Origin: Chlorobium sp.
Lineage (GTDB): Bacteria > Bacteroidota > Chlorobiia > Chlorobiales > Chlorobiaceae
Direction: 5' to 3'
Assembly: GCA_013203905.1 (NCBI GenBank)
Contig: JABMPC010000075.1
Coordinates: forward strand, 1 to 43,482
DNA: 43,482 bases
A program made the translations under genes and the position numbers. Numbering within the stretch: position 1 is the first letter of the stretch; the number at the start of each line of letters is the position of its first letter. This document shows, one piece after another, positions 34,311 through 43,424 of the stretch. The notes below the pieces were generated by a model. It was given only the letters and a program-made list of their open reading frames with translations, searched no databases and had not been told where the DNA came from.

Positions 34311-35222
34311 TCAGATGAATGTGAGCCAGCCGTATGGGTCTTCGCCTGTCTGCAGAATATGCAGATACTGGTGCTGGAGTGCTTCGGTGATGGGGCCGCG
34401 TTTTTCGTTGCCGATGGGGTATTTGTCAATGCTTCTGACAGGGGTGATTTCTGCTGCTGTTCCGGTCAGGAAAACCTCGTCGGCAACATAGAGAGCTTCG
34501 CGGGGAATCATTGTTTCCTTGACTTCATAGCCAAGCTCCCGGGCAATGTGCATGACGGCGCCACGGGTGAATCCGGGAAGTATCGACTGGGCCGACATGG
34601 GTGTGTGGATGATATTGTCGCGGACAATGAAAATGTTCTCACCACTGCCTTCGGAGACATAGCCGTTGACATCGAGCGCTATCCCTTCGGCGTAGTCGTC
34701 TGTCAGGGCTTCCATTTTGATAAGCTGCGAGTTCAGGTAGTTTCCTCCGGCTTTCGCCCATGAGGGAAGGGTGTTGGGTGCCAAGCGGTTCCATGAGGAA
34801 ACCCTGACATCAACACCGGTTTCAAGCACATCTTCTCCAAGGTAGGTTCCCCATTCCCATGTGGCAATGGCAACCTCTATCGATGCCCGGTGAGGGTTGA
34901 CTCCCAGCGCTCCCTGGCCGCGGTATACCAGCGGGCGTACATAGCAGGATTTATGGTTGTTGGCCTGTATCGTGCTGATGACGGCATCCTTCAGCTCTTT
35001 TTCTGAGTATGGAATTTCAATGCGGTAGATTTTTGCTGAGTCCCTGAGACGGCGGATATGTTCATCCAGAAAAAGAATGGCTGAGCCTTTTGCGGTTTCA
35101 TAGCAGCGGATCCCTTCAAAAATGGACGAACCGTAGTGGACGACATGCGAAAGAATATGGATTTTGGCGTCGTTCCAGTCGATGAGTTCGCCGTTCATCC
35201 AGATTTTGAGAGACTTGTTCAT
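34311..35222 (-). CDS. ilvE: Branched-chain amino acid aminotransferase
   Basis: IlvE is a fold-type IV PLP enzyme that makes leucine, isoleucine and valine from their 2-oxo acids. The 303-residue protein begins with the family's KIWMNGELIDWNDAKIHILSHVVHYGSSIFEGIRCY. It has the PLP lysine in GGNYLNSQLIKMEAL, then EGIALDVNGYVSEGSGENIFIV and the phosphate-contact EVFLTGTAAEITPV. The length is normal. It is separated from the upstream phosphofructokinase gene by a strong terminator and continues into holB. Confidence 0.96.
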   Translation of the reverse strand: MNKSLKIWMNGELIDWNDAKIHILSHVVHYGSSIFEGIRCYETAKGSAILFLDEHIRRLRDSAKIYRIEIPYSEKELKDAVISTIQANNHKSCYVRPLVYRGQGALGVNPHRASIEVAIATWEWGTYLGEDVLETGVDVRVSSWNRLAPNTLPSWAKAGGNYLNSQLIKMEALTDDYAEGIALDVNGYVSEGSGENIFIVRDNIIHTPMSAQSILPGFTRGAVMHIARELGYEVKETMIPREALYVADEVFLTGTAAEITPVRSIDKYPIGNEKRGPITEALQHQYLHILQTGEDPYGWLTFI

Positions 35223-35310
35223 AGTGAGAGATATTGGTGTGTTATGGCTTGTGGGCTACAGTCAGATCAAGATAGTGTTGTTTTTGGTGATTTGAAAAAC
35301 CGCCGACGAC

Positions 35311-35342
35311 AAAAAGCCCCGCAGGAGTGTGCGGGGCTTTTT
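35311..35342 (-). terminator. Intrinsic terminator after the phosphofructokinase gene
   Basis: A perfect 13-bp stem (AAAAAGCCCCGCA at 35311-35323 with 35330-35342) with a 6-base loop has A and T runs in its arms, so it can work on both strands. It starts 29 bases past the stop at 35372 and lies 88 bases before ilvE. Confidence 0.9.
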
Positions 35343-35371
35343 GCGGGTATGGATTTTCCGGGTTGACGCGT

Positions 35372-36577
35372 TCAGTAGATCCTTTCGTAGACACCGTCAA
35401 CTTCACGAAGGATTGGCTCGTAGGGAACCGGTTTCCGGCCAAAGCAGATGCCGAGCGACTCGTACATGGATACCTGTTCAAGGTCGACATGGCGCTGGAC
35501 AATGGCTTTTTCCGATTCGATGTACTCAACCTTGCGTCCTTTGACCTTTGATACCGTCACGCCTGTTTTGCCTTCAAGGAGAAGCAGTACTGCTGCTGCT
35601 CCGGCTTCAAAGCCGAAGTTGGTGTCGTAGGCTGATGAACTGCCGCAGCGTACGAGGTGGCCGGGATGGATTTCACGAACCTCGGGGATTTCATAGATGC
35701 CTTCAACAAACATTCCAGTCTCTTTCATGAAGAGCGGCATGGCGGGGTCGGCCTTCATTCTTTTCTGTATCTGCTGGCAGGTGAATTTCCCTGCACCGGC
35801 AAGTTTCTTGTGGCCGAATGCGTCAATGCCGGCACTTTCATCGACAATATCGCTGCCGTCTGCATTTTTGAGCCCTTCGGCAACAACGATGGTGTAGGTT
35901 CCGCTGTGAACATCGTTCTGGCGGATTCGGCGTGTGAAGCGTTCTGCAAGGTGCTCATATACCACATCCCAGTCAGCAGGGATTTCAGGGATGAGAACGC
36001 AGTCGGCCTCAGCGGCAACGCCACTGCGGAAGGCAGTATGCCCGGCATAACGGCCGAAGACCTCGGTGACCAGAACCCGGTTGTGGGTTTTGCCGGTTGT
36101 TTTGAGGTCATGAACAAATTCAGCAATGCGGTTGATTGTGGAGTCGCCACCGACCGAGTAGGTCTGCAGGTCGAGGTCCATTGTTTTGGGTGCGTGGATG
36201 CACTGGATTCCGTTCTGGTTGAGGTCAACCATGACGCTTCCTGAGTCGTCACCGCCGCTGATGACGAGGGCGTCAAGTTCAAACTTTTTCATCCCGTCCT
36301 TGATCCGGTTGTATTTTTCCGGATTGCTGATGGCCTTGATTTTTACACGGGAGTGGCCTGCTTCCGACCCGGCGAATGTTGCGTCAAAACGGTCGAGCCT
36401 CCGCTGGTCAAGACGAACAAGCTTTTCCTGGTCGATGAGGTTATAGAGCCCTGCGTAGCCGTTGGGTATGACGAAGAGCTCAAGTTCTTTTGCCTGCGCC
36501 ATGAGCGCGGCGCCTTTGAGGACTGCATTGAGACCGCCGCAGTCGCCACCGCTGGTGAGGATGCCGATTTTTTTCAC
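35372..36577 (-). CDS. 6-phosphofructokinase family, PPi-type signature
   Basis: The 401-residue protein phosphorylates fructose 6-phosphate. The phosphoryl donor is indicated by two positions. GGDDS (108-112) has Asp where ATP enzymes have Gly, and PKTMDLD (130-136) has the Lys found in PPi-using and related long forms; both point to pyrophosphate rather than ATP. The catalytic Asp of TMD is kept, as are EVFGRYAGHTA and the fructose-6-phosphate side. The first loop reads GGDCGGLN, with Gly where the family usually has Pro (GGDxPGxN). With glgP in the window it suits glycogen use in the dark; a PPi enzyme could also run toward gluconeogenesis. It is divergent from the ABC permease. Confidence 0.88.
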   Translation of the reverse strand: MKKIGILTSGGDCGGLNAVLKGAALMAQAKELELFVIPNGYAGLYNLIDQEKLVRLDQRRLDRFDATFAGSEAGHSRVKIKAISNPEKYNRIKDGMKKFELDALVISGGDDSGSVMVDLNQNGIQCIHAPKTMDLDLQTYSVGGDSTINRIAEFVHDLKTTGKTHNRVLVTEVFGRYAGHTAFRSGVAAEADCVLIPEIPADWDVVYEHLAERFTRRIRQNDVHSGTYTIVVAEGLKNADGSDIVDESAGIDAFGHKKLAGAGKFTCQQIQKRMKADPAMPLFMKETGMFVEGIYEIPEVREIHPGHLVRCGSSSAYDTNFGFEAGAAAVLLLLEGKTGVTVSKVKGRKVEYIESEKAIVQRHVDLEQVSMYESLGICFGRKPVPYEPILREVDGVYERIY

Positions 36578-36640
36578 TGTGTCCCTTCTCCTTCTCTTTT
36601 TAAACGGGTTGGATTATGAGCCCCGAATTTATTTATTTGT

Positions 36641-36658
36641 CAGGAAATTGCTTTCCTG
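36641..36658. promoter_or_regulatory. Small dyad in the phosphofructokinase/ABC-permease divergent gap
   Basis: A 7-bp stem CAGGAAA (36641-36647) with TTTCCTG (36652-36658) around TTGC lies 64 bases upstream of the phosphofructokinase ATG and 74 bases upstream of the permease ATG. No T tract follows on either side, so an operator is more likely than a terminator. I see no convincing promoter boxes. Confidence 0.3.
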
Positions 36659-36731
36659 ATGTTCTGCTGTCAAGATAGATTTTTTGTGTCATTTTTCAAC
36701 GAAGGGTTCCCGTAATTTAACACCCATTGTC

Positions 36732-38000
36732 ATGGACTGGTTCGATCATCTCCGATTTGCTTTTGTGCATCTCAGGGAGCGCCGCCGCCAGACGCTGCTG
36801 ACTGCACTCGGTGTAGCTGTAGGGTCGGCCATGCTGATTACTACCATTTCGGTGGCACGGGGTTCATCGGCCAATGTGATTTCAAAGGTTATTGATACCA
36901 GCCCTCATGTGATGGTTCAGGCTGACCGGGTTACGCCGCTCGTGCCCGACAATATCCTGCTTGCCGATGGCGGACGGGTGTCGATGGTGGTGAAGAATGT
37001 TACGCCTGATGATGAAATGGTAATCAAAAGCTATACAGGGGTGGTTGAAACCATTGCCGGGATCGTCGGGGTGAGCCGCGTTTCGCCTTTTGTGGAGAGC
37101 CGGGTGATTGCAAGGAATAAAACCCGGTTCACCCCGTGTGTTTTGAAGGGGGTTGTGCCGGAGCTTGAGGCTGATATTGCGGGACTGCGCAAAAACCTGC
37201 TGGACCCGGATGCTATTGTGGAGCTTGGTGCTACTCCCAACGGGATGATTGCCGGGTATCTTCTGGCTGAGAAGCTTCATCTCCGCTATAGGGACCGTGT
37301 GGTTCTTGTGACCAAAAACGGGGAGGAGTTCACGGCAACCCTTGTTGGCCGTTTCGCAAGCGGATTCAATGCCAAGGACGAACGGGAGGCAATTGTGAAC
37401 CTTCCCCTTGCCCAGCGGATGGAGGGGATTGCGTCAAGTTCGGTAAGCGGTATCGGGCTGCGCACAAACCGTGTGGACCGGGCTGCCGGGACGGCGGCGC
37501 TGGTGCAGTCGGCTACCGGTTACAAAAGCGAGAGCTGGGACGAGACCAACCGCAATGTGATTGATTTCTACAACCGCAATGCTGCCATAACGCTGGTGCT
37601 GGTGGGGTTTGTGTTTGTGGTTGCCGGCCTGGGGGTTTCTTCAGTCATGACGACGGTGGTGCTGCAGAAGGTGAAGGATATTGCAATTCTTCGTTCCATG
37701 GGTGTCCGGGCTTCGAGCATTACCCGGATTTTCATGCTGGAGGGTTTGATGATAGGCATTCTCGGTGTCCTGTTCGGCAGTCCGATAGGCCATGTCATCT
37801 GTCACGCTATTTCCACCATCCGTTTCGAGGCGACGACGGCCGGTGTGCTGAAAGCAGACCGCATCAACATTCTTGAATCGCCGGATGTGCACCTGATTGT
37901 CGCCCTGTTCGGCATTATCATTGCTGTGGTCTCCTCCATCAGTCCGGCGCGCAAGGCGACTTCCTATATGCCGGTCAGTATTCTTCGCGGCGAAGTGTAG
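36732..38000 (+). CDS. ABC transporter permease, MacB/FtsX family
   Basis: The 422-residue protein has the MacB-like layout. One N-terminal membrane helix (RQTLLTALGVAVGSAMLITTISVA) is followed by a large periplasmic MacB core domain (about residues 50-280). Three C-terminal helices form the FtsX domain (AAITLVLVGFVFVVAGLGVSSVM, IFMLEGLMIGILGVLFGSPIGHVI, VHLIVALFGIIIAVVSSISPAR), and the tail is ARKATSYMPVSILRGE, typical of LolC/MacB permeases. It could act in lipoprotein release or export. Its ATPase partner is not in the window. The start is the ATG at 36732; an in-frame ATG at 36684 would add 16 residues. It converges on ispF with an 8-base gap. Confidence 0.88.
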   Translation: MDWFDHLRFAFVHLRERRRQTLLTALGVAVGSAMLITTISVARGSSANVISKVIDTSPHVMVQADRVTPLVPDNILLADGGRVSMVVKNVTPDDEMVIKSYTGVVETIAGIVGVSRVSPFVESRVIARNKTRFTPCVLKGVVPELEADIAGLRKNLLDPDAIVELGATPNGMIAGYLLAEKLHLRYRDRVVLVTKNGEEFTATLVGRFASGFNAKDEREAIVNLPLAQRMEGIASSSVSGIGLRTNRVDRAAGTAALVQSATGYKSESWDETNRNVIDFYNRNAAITLVLVGFVFVVAGLGVSSVMTTVVLQKVKDIAILRSMGVRASSITRIFMLEGLMIGILGVLFGSPIGHVICHAISTIRFEATTAGVLKADRINILESPDVHLIVALFGIIIAVVSSISPARKATSYMPVSILRGEV

Positions 38001-38008
38001 CTCTCCTC

Positions 38009-38482
38009 TCAGGCTTTTTCTATGATGCAGACCGCGTGGGCGGCAGCACCTTCTTCACGGCCGATATAGCCAAGCTTTTCGTTGGTTGTGGCTTTGACCG
38101 ACACCAGATCTGTTTCTATCTGGAGACAGCGGGCGATGTTTTTCCGCATGTCAAAGACGAAGGGGGCGATTTTGGGTGCCTCAAGCAGGAGCATAGCATC
38201 GACATTGACGGTACGCCAGCCGTTTTTCTCGAGCAGTTTCCCCACATGTTTCAAGAGAATCATGCTGTCAATGTCTTTGAATTCCGCGCTGGTGTTGGGG
38301 AAGTGGAGGCCGATGTCGCCAAGGGCAGCGGCTCCGAGGAGGGCGTCGCTGACGGCGTGCAGCAGGACATCGGCGTCGCTGTGGCCATCAAGCCCTTTTG
38401 CTGAGGGAATGTCGACACCGCCGACGATAAGTTTTCTTCCCTCTTTGAAGGGGTGGACATCAATACCTATACCGATACGCAT
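38009..38482 (-). CDS. ispF: 2-C-methyl-D-erythritol 2,4-cyclodiphosphate synthase
   Basis: IspF forms the cyclic diphosphate in the non-mevalonate (MEP) isoprenoid pathway, which supplies carotenoids, quinones and the alcohol tails of bacteriochlorophylls. The 157-residue protein has zinc ligands Asp8 and His10 in IGIDVHPF and His42 in [11 protein letters not shown], and the CDP-side loop [21 protein letters not shown]. It is the stand-alone form, not fused to IspD. It lies 187 bases downstream of pyrD in the same direction, with its own likely promoter region in between. Confidence 0.97.
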   Translation of the reverse strand: MRIGIGIDVHPFKEGRKLIVGGVDIPSAKGLDGHSDADVLLHAVSDALLGAAALGDIGLHFPNTSAEFKDIDSMILLKHVGKLLEKNGWRTVNVDAMLLLEAPKIAPFVFDMRKNIARCLQIETDLVSVKATTNEKLGYIGREEGAAAHAVCIIEKA

Positions 38483-38668
38483 GGCAGGAGCTGGTTTTGT
38501 TGGTTGTTCAGCAGGTATCCAAGATATGATAAATCGGTGAATATATGAATTGAGGTTGGCTGATGGTTTTTATTCCGGTACGCCGGTTGCCATTATTGAA
38601 AAATATCCTACCGAGCACAGTAAGTATACGGGCATTGGTAACAGGCGCGGGCTTTAGGTTTTCAGCTT

Positions 38669-39601
38669 TCAGCCCGTTATAAGGCTTCCCTTGAACTCGC
38701 GGGGCGTGGGGGCTCCGGGCGCTGAGAAGAATTCCTCCATCGCTTTGGCAACCTTTTCACCGATATCGGGCTGGACGAAGTTCATGGTCCCTATCTGAAT
38801 GGCGCTGGCTCCTGTAACGAGAAACTCCATGGCGTCGTCGAAGGATGCGATGCCGCCCATGCCCACAACAGGGATGGAGACAGCGTTGTACACTTCCCAT
38901 ACTTTTGCCAGCGCTATCGGCTTGATTGCCGGACCTGAAAGGCCTCCGGTCACATTTTTGAGGAGAGGGCGGCGTTTTTTCCAGTCAACTGCCATGCCGA
39001 CCACTGTGTTGATGAGCGACAGGGAGTCGGCTCCGGCTGCTTGGGCGGCAAGGGCGATTGAGCTGATGGAGGTTACATTGGGTGTAAGCTTGATCATCAG
39101 GTGGCGGGGGGTAATGGCTCGCAGTTCCCTGACGATCTCTCGGGTGGATTCGGGACTTACCCCCATAATCATGCACTCACCTTTCACATTGGGGCAGGAG
39201 AGGTTGATTTCATAGGCGTCGAGACCCGCAACCGCGTCAAGGCGTGAGACCACTTCGAGGTAGTCGTCAATAGAGCGTCCGGCAATATTGACGATGATTG
39301 AGGTCCCAAGGGTTCTGAGGAAAGGGACTTTGTCTGCAATGAAGCGCTCGATTCCTACATTGGCGAGTCCGATTGCATTGACCATGCCGGATGGGGTTTC
39401 GGCAATTCGTTGCGGGGGGTTGCCGGTTCGGGGTTCAAGTGAAATGGCCTTGGTTACCAGACCGCCGATGGTTGAAAGGTCGCTAAGGCGGCTGAGTTCT
39501 TCGCCGTAGGATACGGTTCCCGAAGCCAGAAGGACCGGTGACTTCAGTAACAGCCCCCTGCCGAGGTCGACTGCCGAGGCTTGTGTTTTGGTGCTCTTCA
39601 T
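38669..39601 (-). CDS. pyrD: Dihydroorotate dehydrogenase, class 1B catalytic subunit
   Basis: PyrD oxidises dihydroorotate to orotate in pyrimidine synthesis. The 310-residue FMN-binding barrel has the catalytic cysteine in INLSCPNVKGE, which marks class 1 (class 2 uses serine). SLINTVVGMAVDWKKRRPLL and GGLSGPAIKPIALAKVWEV match the NAD-linked class 1B subunit, and the FMN phosphate loop is VVGMGGIASFDDAMEFL. Class 1B normally pairs with the iron-sulfur flavoprotein PyrK, whose gene is not here. It lies downstream of glgP with a hairpin between. Confidence 0.95.
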   Translation of the reverse strand: MKSTKTQASAVDLGRGLLLKSPVLLASGTVSYGEELSRLSDLSTIGGLVTKAISLEPRTGNPPQRIAETPSGMVNAIGLANVGIERFIADKVPFLRTLGTSIIVNIAGRSIDDYLEVVSRLDAVAGLDAYEINLSCPNVKGECMIMGVSPESTREIVRELRAITPRHLMIKLTPNVTSISSIALAAQAAGADSLSLINTVVGMAVDWKKRRPLLKNVTGGLSGPAIKPIALAKVWEVYNAVSIPVVGMGGIASFDDAMEFLVTGASAIQIGTMNFVQPDIGEKVAKAMEEFFSAPGAPTPREFKGSLITG

Positions 39602-39630
39602 GCTGGTCGTTTTGCGGTTTCAATGCAGAA

Positions 39631-39662
39631 AGGGGCTGCCGGATTTTCTGCCGGCAGCCCCT
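39631..39662 (-). terminator. Hairpin terminator between glgP and pyrD
   Basis: A perfect 12-bp GC-rich stem (39631-39642 with 39651-39662) around an 8-base loop lies 36 bases past the glgP stop and 29 bases before pyrD. On the minus strand only TT and a further T-containing stretch follow, so the T tract is weak and read-through is possible. Confidence 0.65.
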
Positions 39663-39698
39663 TGTGCTCTTTTTCGTTCACTGCCTTTCAGTGTCCCC

Positions 39699-41819
39699 TT
39701 ACTTTCCTCCGCCGGTGAGGTAGTATTTGGTTGCGTAGTCGCGAACCATCCGGTGGGTGTTGTATTCGGGTGCAATGGTTGCAATTGCGTTCCGGATTTT
39801 TTTGATCCACCGTGTAGGGATGTTGTGCTCGTTGCGTTCGTAGAATGTCGGCAGAATCTGGTTTTCCAGAACGGAGTAAATCTGTTCAGCGTCAAAGCGG
39901 TCCTGCTCTTCGTGGTTGTCGAAGGTTTCTCCGTTGCCGATAGACCAGCCGTTTTCGCCATTGTAGGCTTCGGGCCACCATCCGTCAAGAACGCTGAAGT
40001 TCAGGCCGCCGTGCAGGACGGTTTTTTCTCCGGAAGTACCGCTGGCCTCCATGGGACGGACAGGGTTGTTCAGCCAGATGTCCACGCCCGATACCATGCG
40101 TTTTGCAACGCCAAGGTTGTAGTTCTCCAGGAAAATGACCCGACCCGTGAACTCGGGACGGCGGGAGTGCTGTACAATCTGGCGGATGAAGTCTTTGCCT
40201 GCATCATCATGCGGGTGGGCTTTGCCTGCAAAAATAATCTGCATCGGCATTTTCGGATTGTTCATGATCCGGTTGAGCCGCTCAAGGTCGCTGAAAATCA
40301 TCGGTGCCCGCTTGTAAGTTGCAAAGCGACGGGCAAAGCCGATGGTCAGGATGTCGGGGGAGAGAGTGTTCTTTTCCGAGCGCATGGCGTCATATTCGTT
40401 TGAGCGCGACGGGCTGTGCTGGTGGAAAAGCTGGTTGTCGATATAGCGATGGATGAAGTCCATCAGGTTGCGTTTCAGTGTGTAGCGCAGTGACCAGAGC
40501 TCTTCGTCAGAAACTTTTGACAGGGCGGCCTCTGCGGCTTCGCGCGAGAGGGTCATCGCTTCAAGATCTTCGGTGAATTTCTTCCAGAATGAATCGGTGT
40601 AGCCGCAACCCCAGCTGGGTGCGTGAACACCATTGGTGATGTGGCCGATGGGGACCTCTTCAACCTTTTTGCCGGGGAAGAGATGCTGCCACATTTCACG
40701 CGATACTTCGCCGTGGAGTTTCGATACGCCGTTGGCCGCCCTCGACAGGTTGAGCGAGAGCACGGTCATGGTGAAGAGTGCGTGGGTGTTTTTCGGGTCT
40801 TCGGAACCAAGCAGCATCAGGTCTTCAAAATCCATCCCCGTTTTGGAGAGGTATTTGTCAAAGGTGTAATGCATCATGTCTCGTGAGAAGCGGTCGTGCC
40901 CTGCCGGAACGGGTGTGTGTGTGGTAAAGACACAGCGTTTTTTGACTGCTTCCATGGCGGCTTCTTTCGATGCGCCACCGGCAAGTTCTCCTGCAAGAAG
41001 TTCAAGGGTGAGGAAGGCTGAGTGGCCTTCATTCATATGGTAGACAGCAGGTTTTACCCCAAGTTTGTCGAGCAACTTCGCTCCGCCTATGCCGAGCACG
41101 ATTTCCTGGTTGATGCGCATGTTCTGGTCGCCGCCGTAAACCCTGCAGCAGATGTCGCGGTAGTGCGATTCGTTTGCGGGGATGTTGGTGTCGAGCAGGT
41201 AGAGTGTCGCACGGCCGACTTTGAGCTTCCATGCCTGGGCGAATACTTCGCTTTGGGCAATGTTGACGGAAATCACAAGGTCTTTGCCGTCGGGGCCGGT
41301 CACTTTTTCAATAGGAAGGCTTTCTGCATACTGCAGAGGATAGTCCTCCATCTGCCACCCATCCTCGTTGAGGTACTGGCGGAAGTATCCCTCTTTATAG
41401 AACAGCGTGATGCCGATGAAGTTGATGCCGAGGTCACTGGCAGATTTAATATGGTCGCCGGCAAGCACGCCAAGGCCGCCTGAATAGATTCTGACACTCT
41501 CATGAATGCCGAATTCGGCACTGAAGTATGCAACAGGATTTTTGGTGAGCTCCGGCGCATCTTTCAGCGCCCATGTTTCTTTGCTGTTCAGATAGTCCTG
41601 AAAACGGCTGTGGACTTTGAGGATTCTCTCGCCCAGCTCGCACTGGCAGCGGGCCGCCAGCTCTTCATTGGAGATGTGGCGAAGCAGTTCTACCGGATTG
41701 TGGTTGTTTCTTTCCCAGAGGAGGGGAGAAAGGTCTTCGAATATCTGTTTGGCCTCAGTGTCCCATGACCACCAGAGGTTATTGGAGAGGTCTTTAAGAG
41801 CGCTTATTGTTTTCTGCAT
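39699..41819 (-). CDS. glgP: Alpha-glucan (glycogen) phosphorylase
   Basis: GlgP releases glucose 1-phosphate from glycogen. The 706-residue protein is the short GT35 type found in many bacteria. It opens with LSNNLWWSWDTEAKQIF. It continues with the active-site glycine loop YSGGLGVLAGDHIKSASDLG, the segment VYHMNEGHSAFLTLEL and TTHTPVPAGHDRF. The C-terminal PLP region is NPVRPMEASGTSGEKTVLHGGLNFSVLDGWW, in which the Lys of SGEK should hold PLP. I chose the ATG at 41819 (MQKTISALKDLS); an ATG at 41843 and a TTG at 41849 are in frame. Green sulfur bacteria store glycogen in light and ferment it in the dark. Confidence 0.95.
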   Translation of the reverse strand: MQKTISALKDLSNNLWWSWDTEAKQIFEDLSPLLWERNNHNPVELLRHISNEELAARCQCELGERILKVHSRFQDYLNSKETWALKDAPELTKNPVAYFSAEFGIHESVRIYSGGLGVLAGDHIKSASDLGINFIGITLFYKEGYFRQYLNEDGWQMEDYPLQYAESLPIEKVTGPDGKDLVISVNIAQSEVFAQAWKLKVGRATLYLLDTNIPANESHYRDICCRVYGGDQNMRINQEIVLGIGGAKLLDKLGVKPAVYHMNEGHSAFLTLELLAGELAGGASKEAAMEAVKKRCVFTTHTPVPAGHDRFSRDMMHYTFDKYLSKTGMDFEDLMLLGSEDPKNTHALFTMTVLSLNLSRAANGVSKLHGEVSREMWQHLFPGKKVEEVPIGHITNGVHAPSWGCGYTDSFWKKFTEDLEAMTLSREAAEAALSKVSDEELWSLRYTLKRNLMDFIHRYIDNQLFHQHSPSRSNEYDAMRSEKNTLSPDILTIGFARRFATYKRAPMIFSDLERLNRIMNNPKMPMQIIFAGKAHPHDDAGKDFIRQIVQHSRRPEFTGRVIFLENYNLGVAKRMVSGVDIWLNNPVRPMEASGTSGEKTVLHGGLNFSVLDGWWPEAYNGENGWSIGNGETFDNHEEQDRFDAEQIYSVLENQILPTFYERNEHNIPTRWIKKIRNAIATIAPEYNTHRMVRDYATKYYLTGGGK

Positions 41820-41998
41820 GATAAGGAGAGGTCTCTTTGGCATGCCCAAGGGGCAGCGGATTGAAATGAATGGGAGAAAGAAGGTATCTTGTTACAGTCT
41901 TCCGGTGCTCCTGATTTATTACGGCTTTTTTGTCGCCGGTGAATTGCGTTTGCACAATTTACTCTTTTAGAGCTCAAAACCGCAAAATTCTCTCCCAG

Positions 41999-42865
41999 AT
42001 GAAACACGATGTACACATTGCTCAGATTTCTGATCTGCATATTGCGGGTTCGGGTGAGGGGCGGCAGCTTCAGGATTTTGACCGGATGCTTGAGCATCTG
42101 AATGTTTCCGGGTTTGACCATCTGGTCATTTCCGGGGATCTGTCTGATCGAGGACGCACGGAGGACTGGGAGATTGTGAGGGCAAAGCTTGAGAGTCACG
42201 GCTGGTATCATTGGGAAAAGACAACCGTTGTTGCGGGCAATCACGATCTCATAAGGCTTGAGGAGGAGATGCGGTTCTACAATGCCCTGAATCCTTTACA
42301 GGGGCTTCGGGCGAGGGCGTGCCGCCAGCGAGCGGAATCATTCTGCCGGTTTTTCCGTGAGTTGGTGACGGGCGGGGATGATGCCGATGCGCGCTTCCCC
42401 TTCATCAAGATGATGCATTTTCCGGCCGCAACCATTGGCATTGTGGCATGCAACTCCGTCCATGCATGGTCACCAACCGATAACCCGCTGGGGGCGCGTG
42501 GCAACATTGATCCTTCAGAGCTGCGCGCCATCACTTCTCCCGAGGTGCAGGAGGCTCTTGCCGGATCCTTTGTCATAGGGCTCTGCCACCATGCGCTCAA
42601 GGTATATGGTACCGATCGGCTTCTTGATCAGGCGTTTGACTGGACCATGGAGCTGAAAAACCGGCATGAGTTTCTGCAGGCCATGGTGGAGATAGGGGCA
42701 AGGGTTGTGCTGCACGGACATTTTCACCGGTTCCAGACCTACCGGGCAGAGGGGGTGGAGTTTGTCAACGGCGGGAGTTTTCGGTATGCGTCGTCCCGGT
42801 ACAGTGTGCTCAGGATAGCCGGAGATGGTTCTTTTACGCAGGAGTTTGCTGATGTGCCATCATGA
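41999..42865 (+). CDS. Calcineurin-like metallophosphoesterase
   Basis: The 288-residue protein has the five metallophosphoesterase motifs in order. These are QISDLHI (Asp12, His14), VISGDLSDRG, VVAGNHDLI, IGLCHHALK and LHGHFHRF. They bind two metal ions and resemble the CpdA (cAMP phosphodiesterase)/Icc subgroup, although the substrate cannot be told. There is no signal peptide, so it is likely cytoplasmic. The start is the ATG at 41999; an upstream in-frame start at 41930 would add unrelated residues. It is divergent from glgP with 179 bases between, and it converges on the ferritin-like gene. Confidence 0.9.
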   Translation: MKHDVHIAQISDLHIAGSGEGRQLQDFDRMLEHLNVSGFDHLVISGDLSDRGRTEDWEIVRAKLESHGWYHWEKTTVVAGNHDLIRLEEEMRFYNALNPLQGLRARACRQRAESFCRFFRELVTGGDDADARFPFIKMMHFPAATIGIVACNSVHAWSPTDNPLGARGNIDPSELRAITSPEVQEALAGSFVIGLCHHALKVYGTDRLLDQAFDWTMELKNRHEFLQAMVEIGARVVLHGHFHRFQTYRAEGVEFVNGGSFRYASSRYSVLRIAGDGSFTQEFADVPS

Positions 42866-42941
42866 GGGCATCATTTCTTTATGTGTAGCGCACAGCGCTC
42901 ACCATACTACAGAGAGATACTTATGAAGGGTAGGGCGACAC

Positions 42942-43409
42942 TCAGCTCCCGATGCCTGCTTCCACCATATAGCTGCGGATTCTTTCGGCATGGTCTCTGT
43001 CTTCCTGGTTCAGCTGCTTGAAAATGTTTGCGGTTGCTGACTCTGAAGGGCTGTCCAGAAATTCCTGGTAATGGGATTCTCCTGCTGAGAGTTCAAGCTC
43101 GAGAGCCATATCAAAAGCATCTGCGCGTGCGGGTGGCTCTTTTCCAAACAGAGCGATAAGGCCGACGATTCGCTCATTTGATTCATTGAGGGCCTCCAGG
43201 TCTTTGGCGAGAAGGTTTTCGGGAAAGACAACCGACGGATCCTTTTTCTCCTGCTGCAGAAGAGCGGCATGCCCCCGTTCTTCCATGGAAAGCTGCCACC
43301 AGAACTCTTCATCCTCTTCAAACAGGTCGTTGAAGAGGGTGTAGAGTTTTGCGAGATTCAATTCAAGCTGTATTGATGCGTCAAGGAGGTGCTGGAGTGA
43401 TACCGTCAT
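42942..43409 (-). CDS. Ferritin-like di-iron protein, rubrerythrin-related
   Basis: The 155-residue, mostly helical protein carries carboxylate and histidine motifs of a four-helix di-iron site: ELNLAKLY, MEERGHAALL, ELELSAGESHYQEFL and EDRDHAERI. These form the E, ExxH, E, ExxH pattern of rubrerythrin-like proteins. There is no rubredoxin (CxxC) domain at either end. Related proteins detoxify peroxide or handle iron in anaerobes, a plausible need for a strict anaerobe making iron-sulfur enzymes. The exact function is not known. It starts 15 bases after the stop of the partial upstream gene and probably belongs to the same transcript. Confidence 0.8.
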   Translation of the reverse strand: MTVSLQHLLDASIQLELNLAKLYTLFNDLFEEDEEFWWQLSMEERGHAALLQQEKKDPSVVFPENLLAKDLEALNESNERIVGLIALFGKEPPARADAFDMALELELSAGESHYQEFLDSPSESATANIFKQLNQEDRDHAERIRSYMVEAGIGS

Positions 43410-43424
43410 AGCCGCCTGTTCCTG

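Noticed and set aside
38600-38668. Terminator downstream of pyrD
   Set aside because: GGGC and GCCC can pair only across a long loop, and no T run follows in the right place.
42887-42899. Terminator between the metallophosphoesterase and the ferritin-like gene
   Set aside because: The stem AGCGC/GCGCT is only five base pairs and no T tract follows on either strand.
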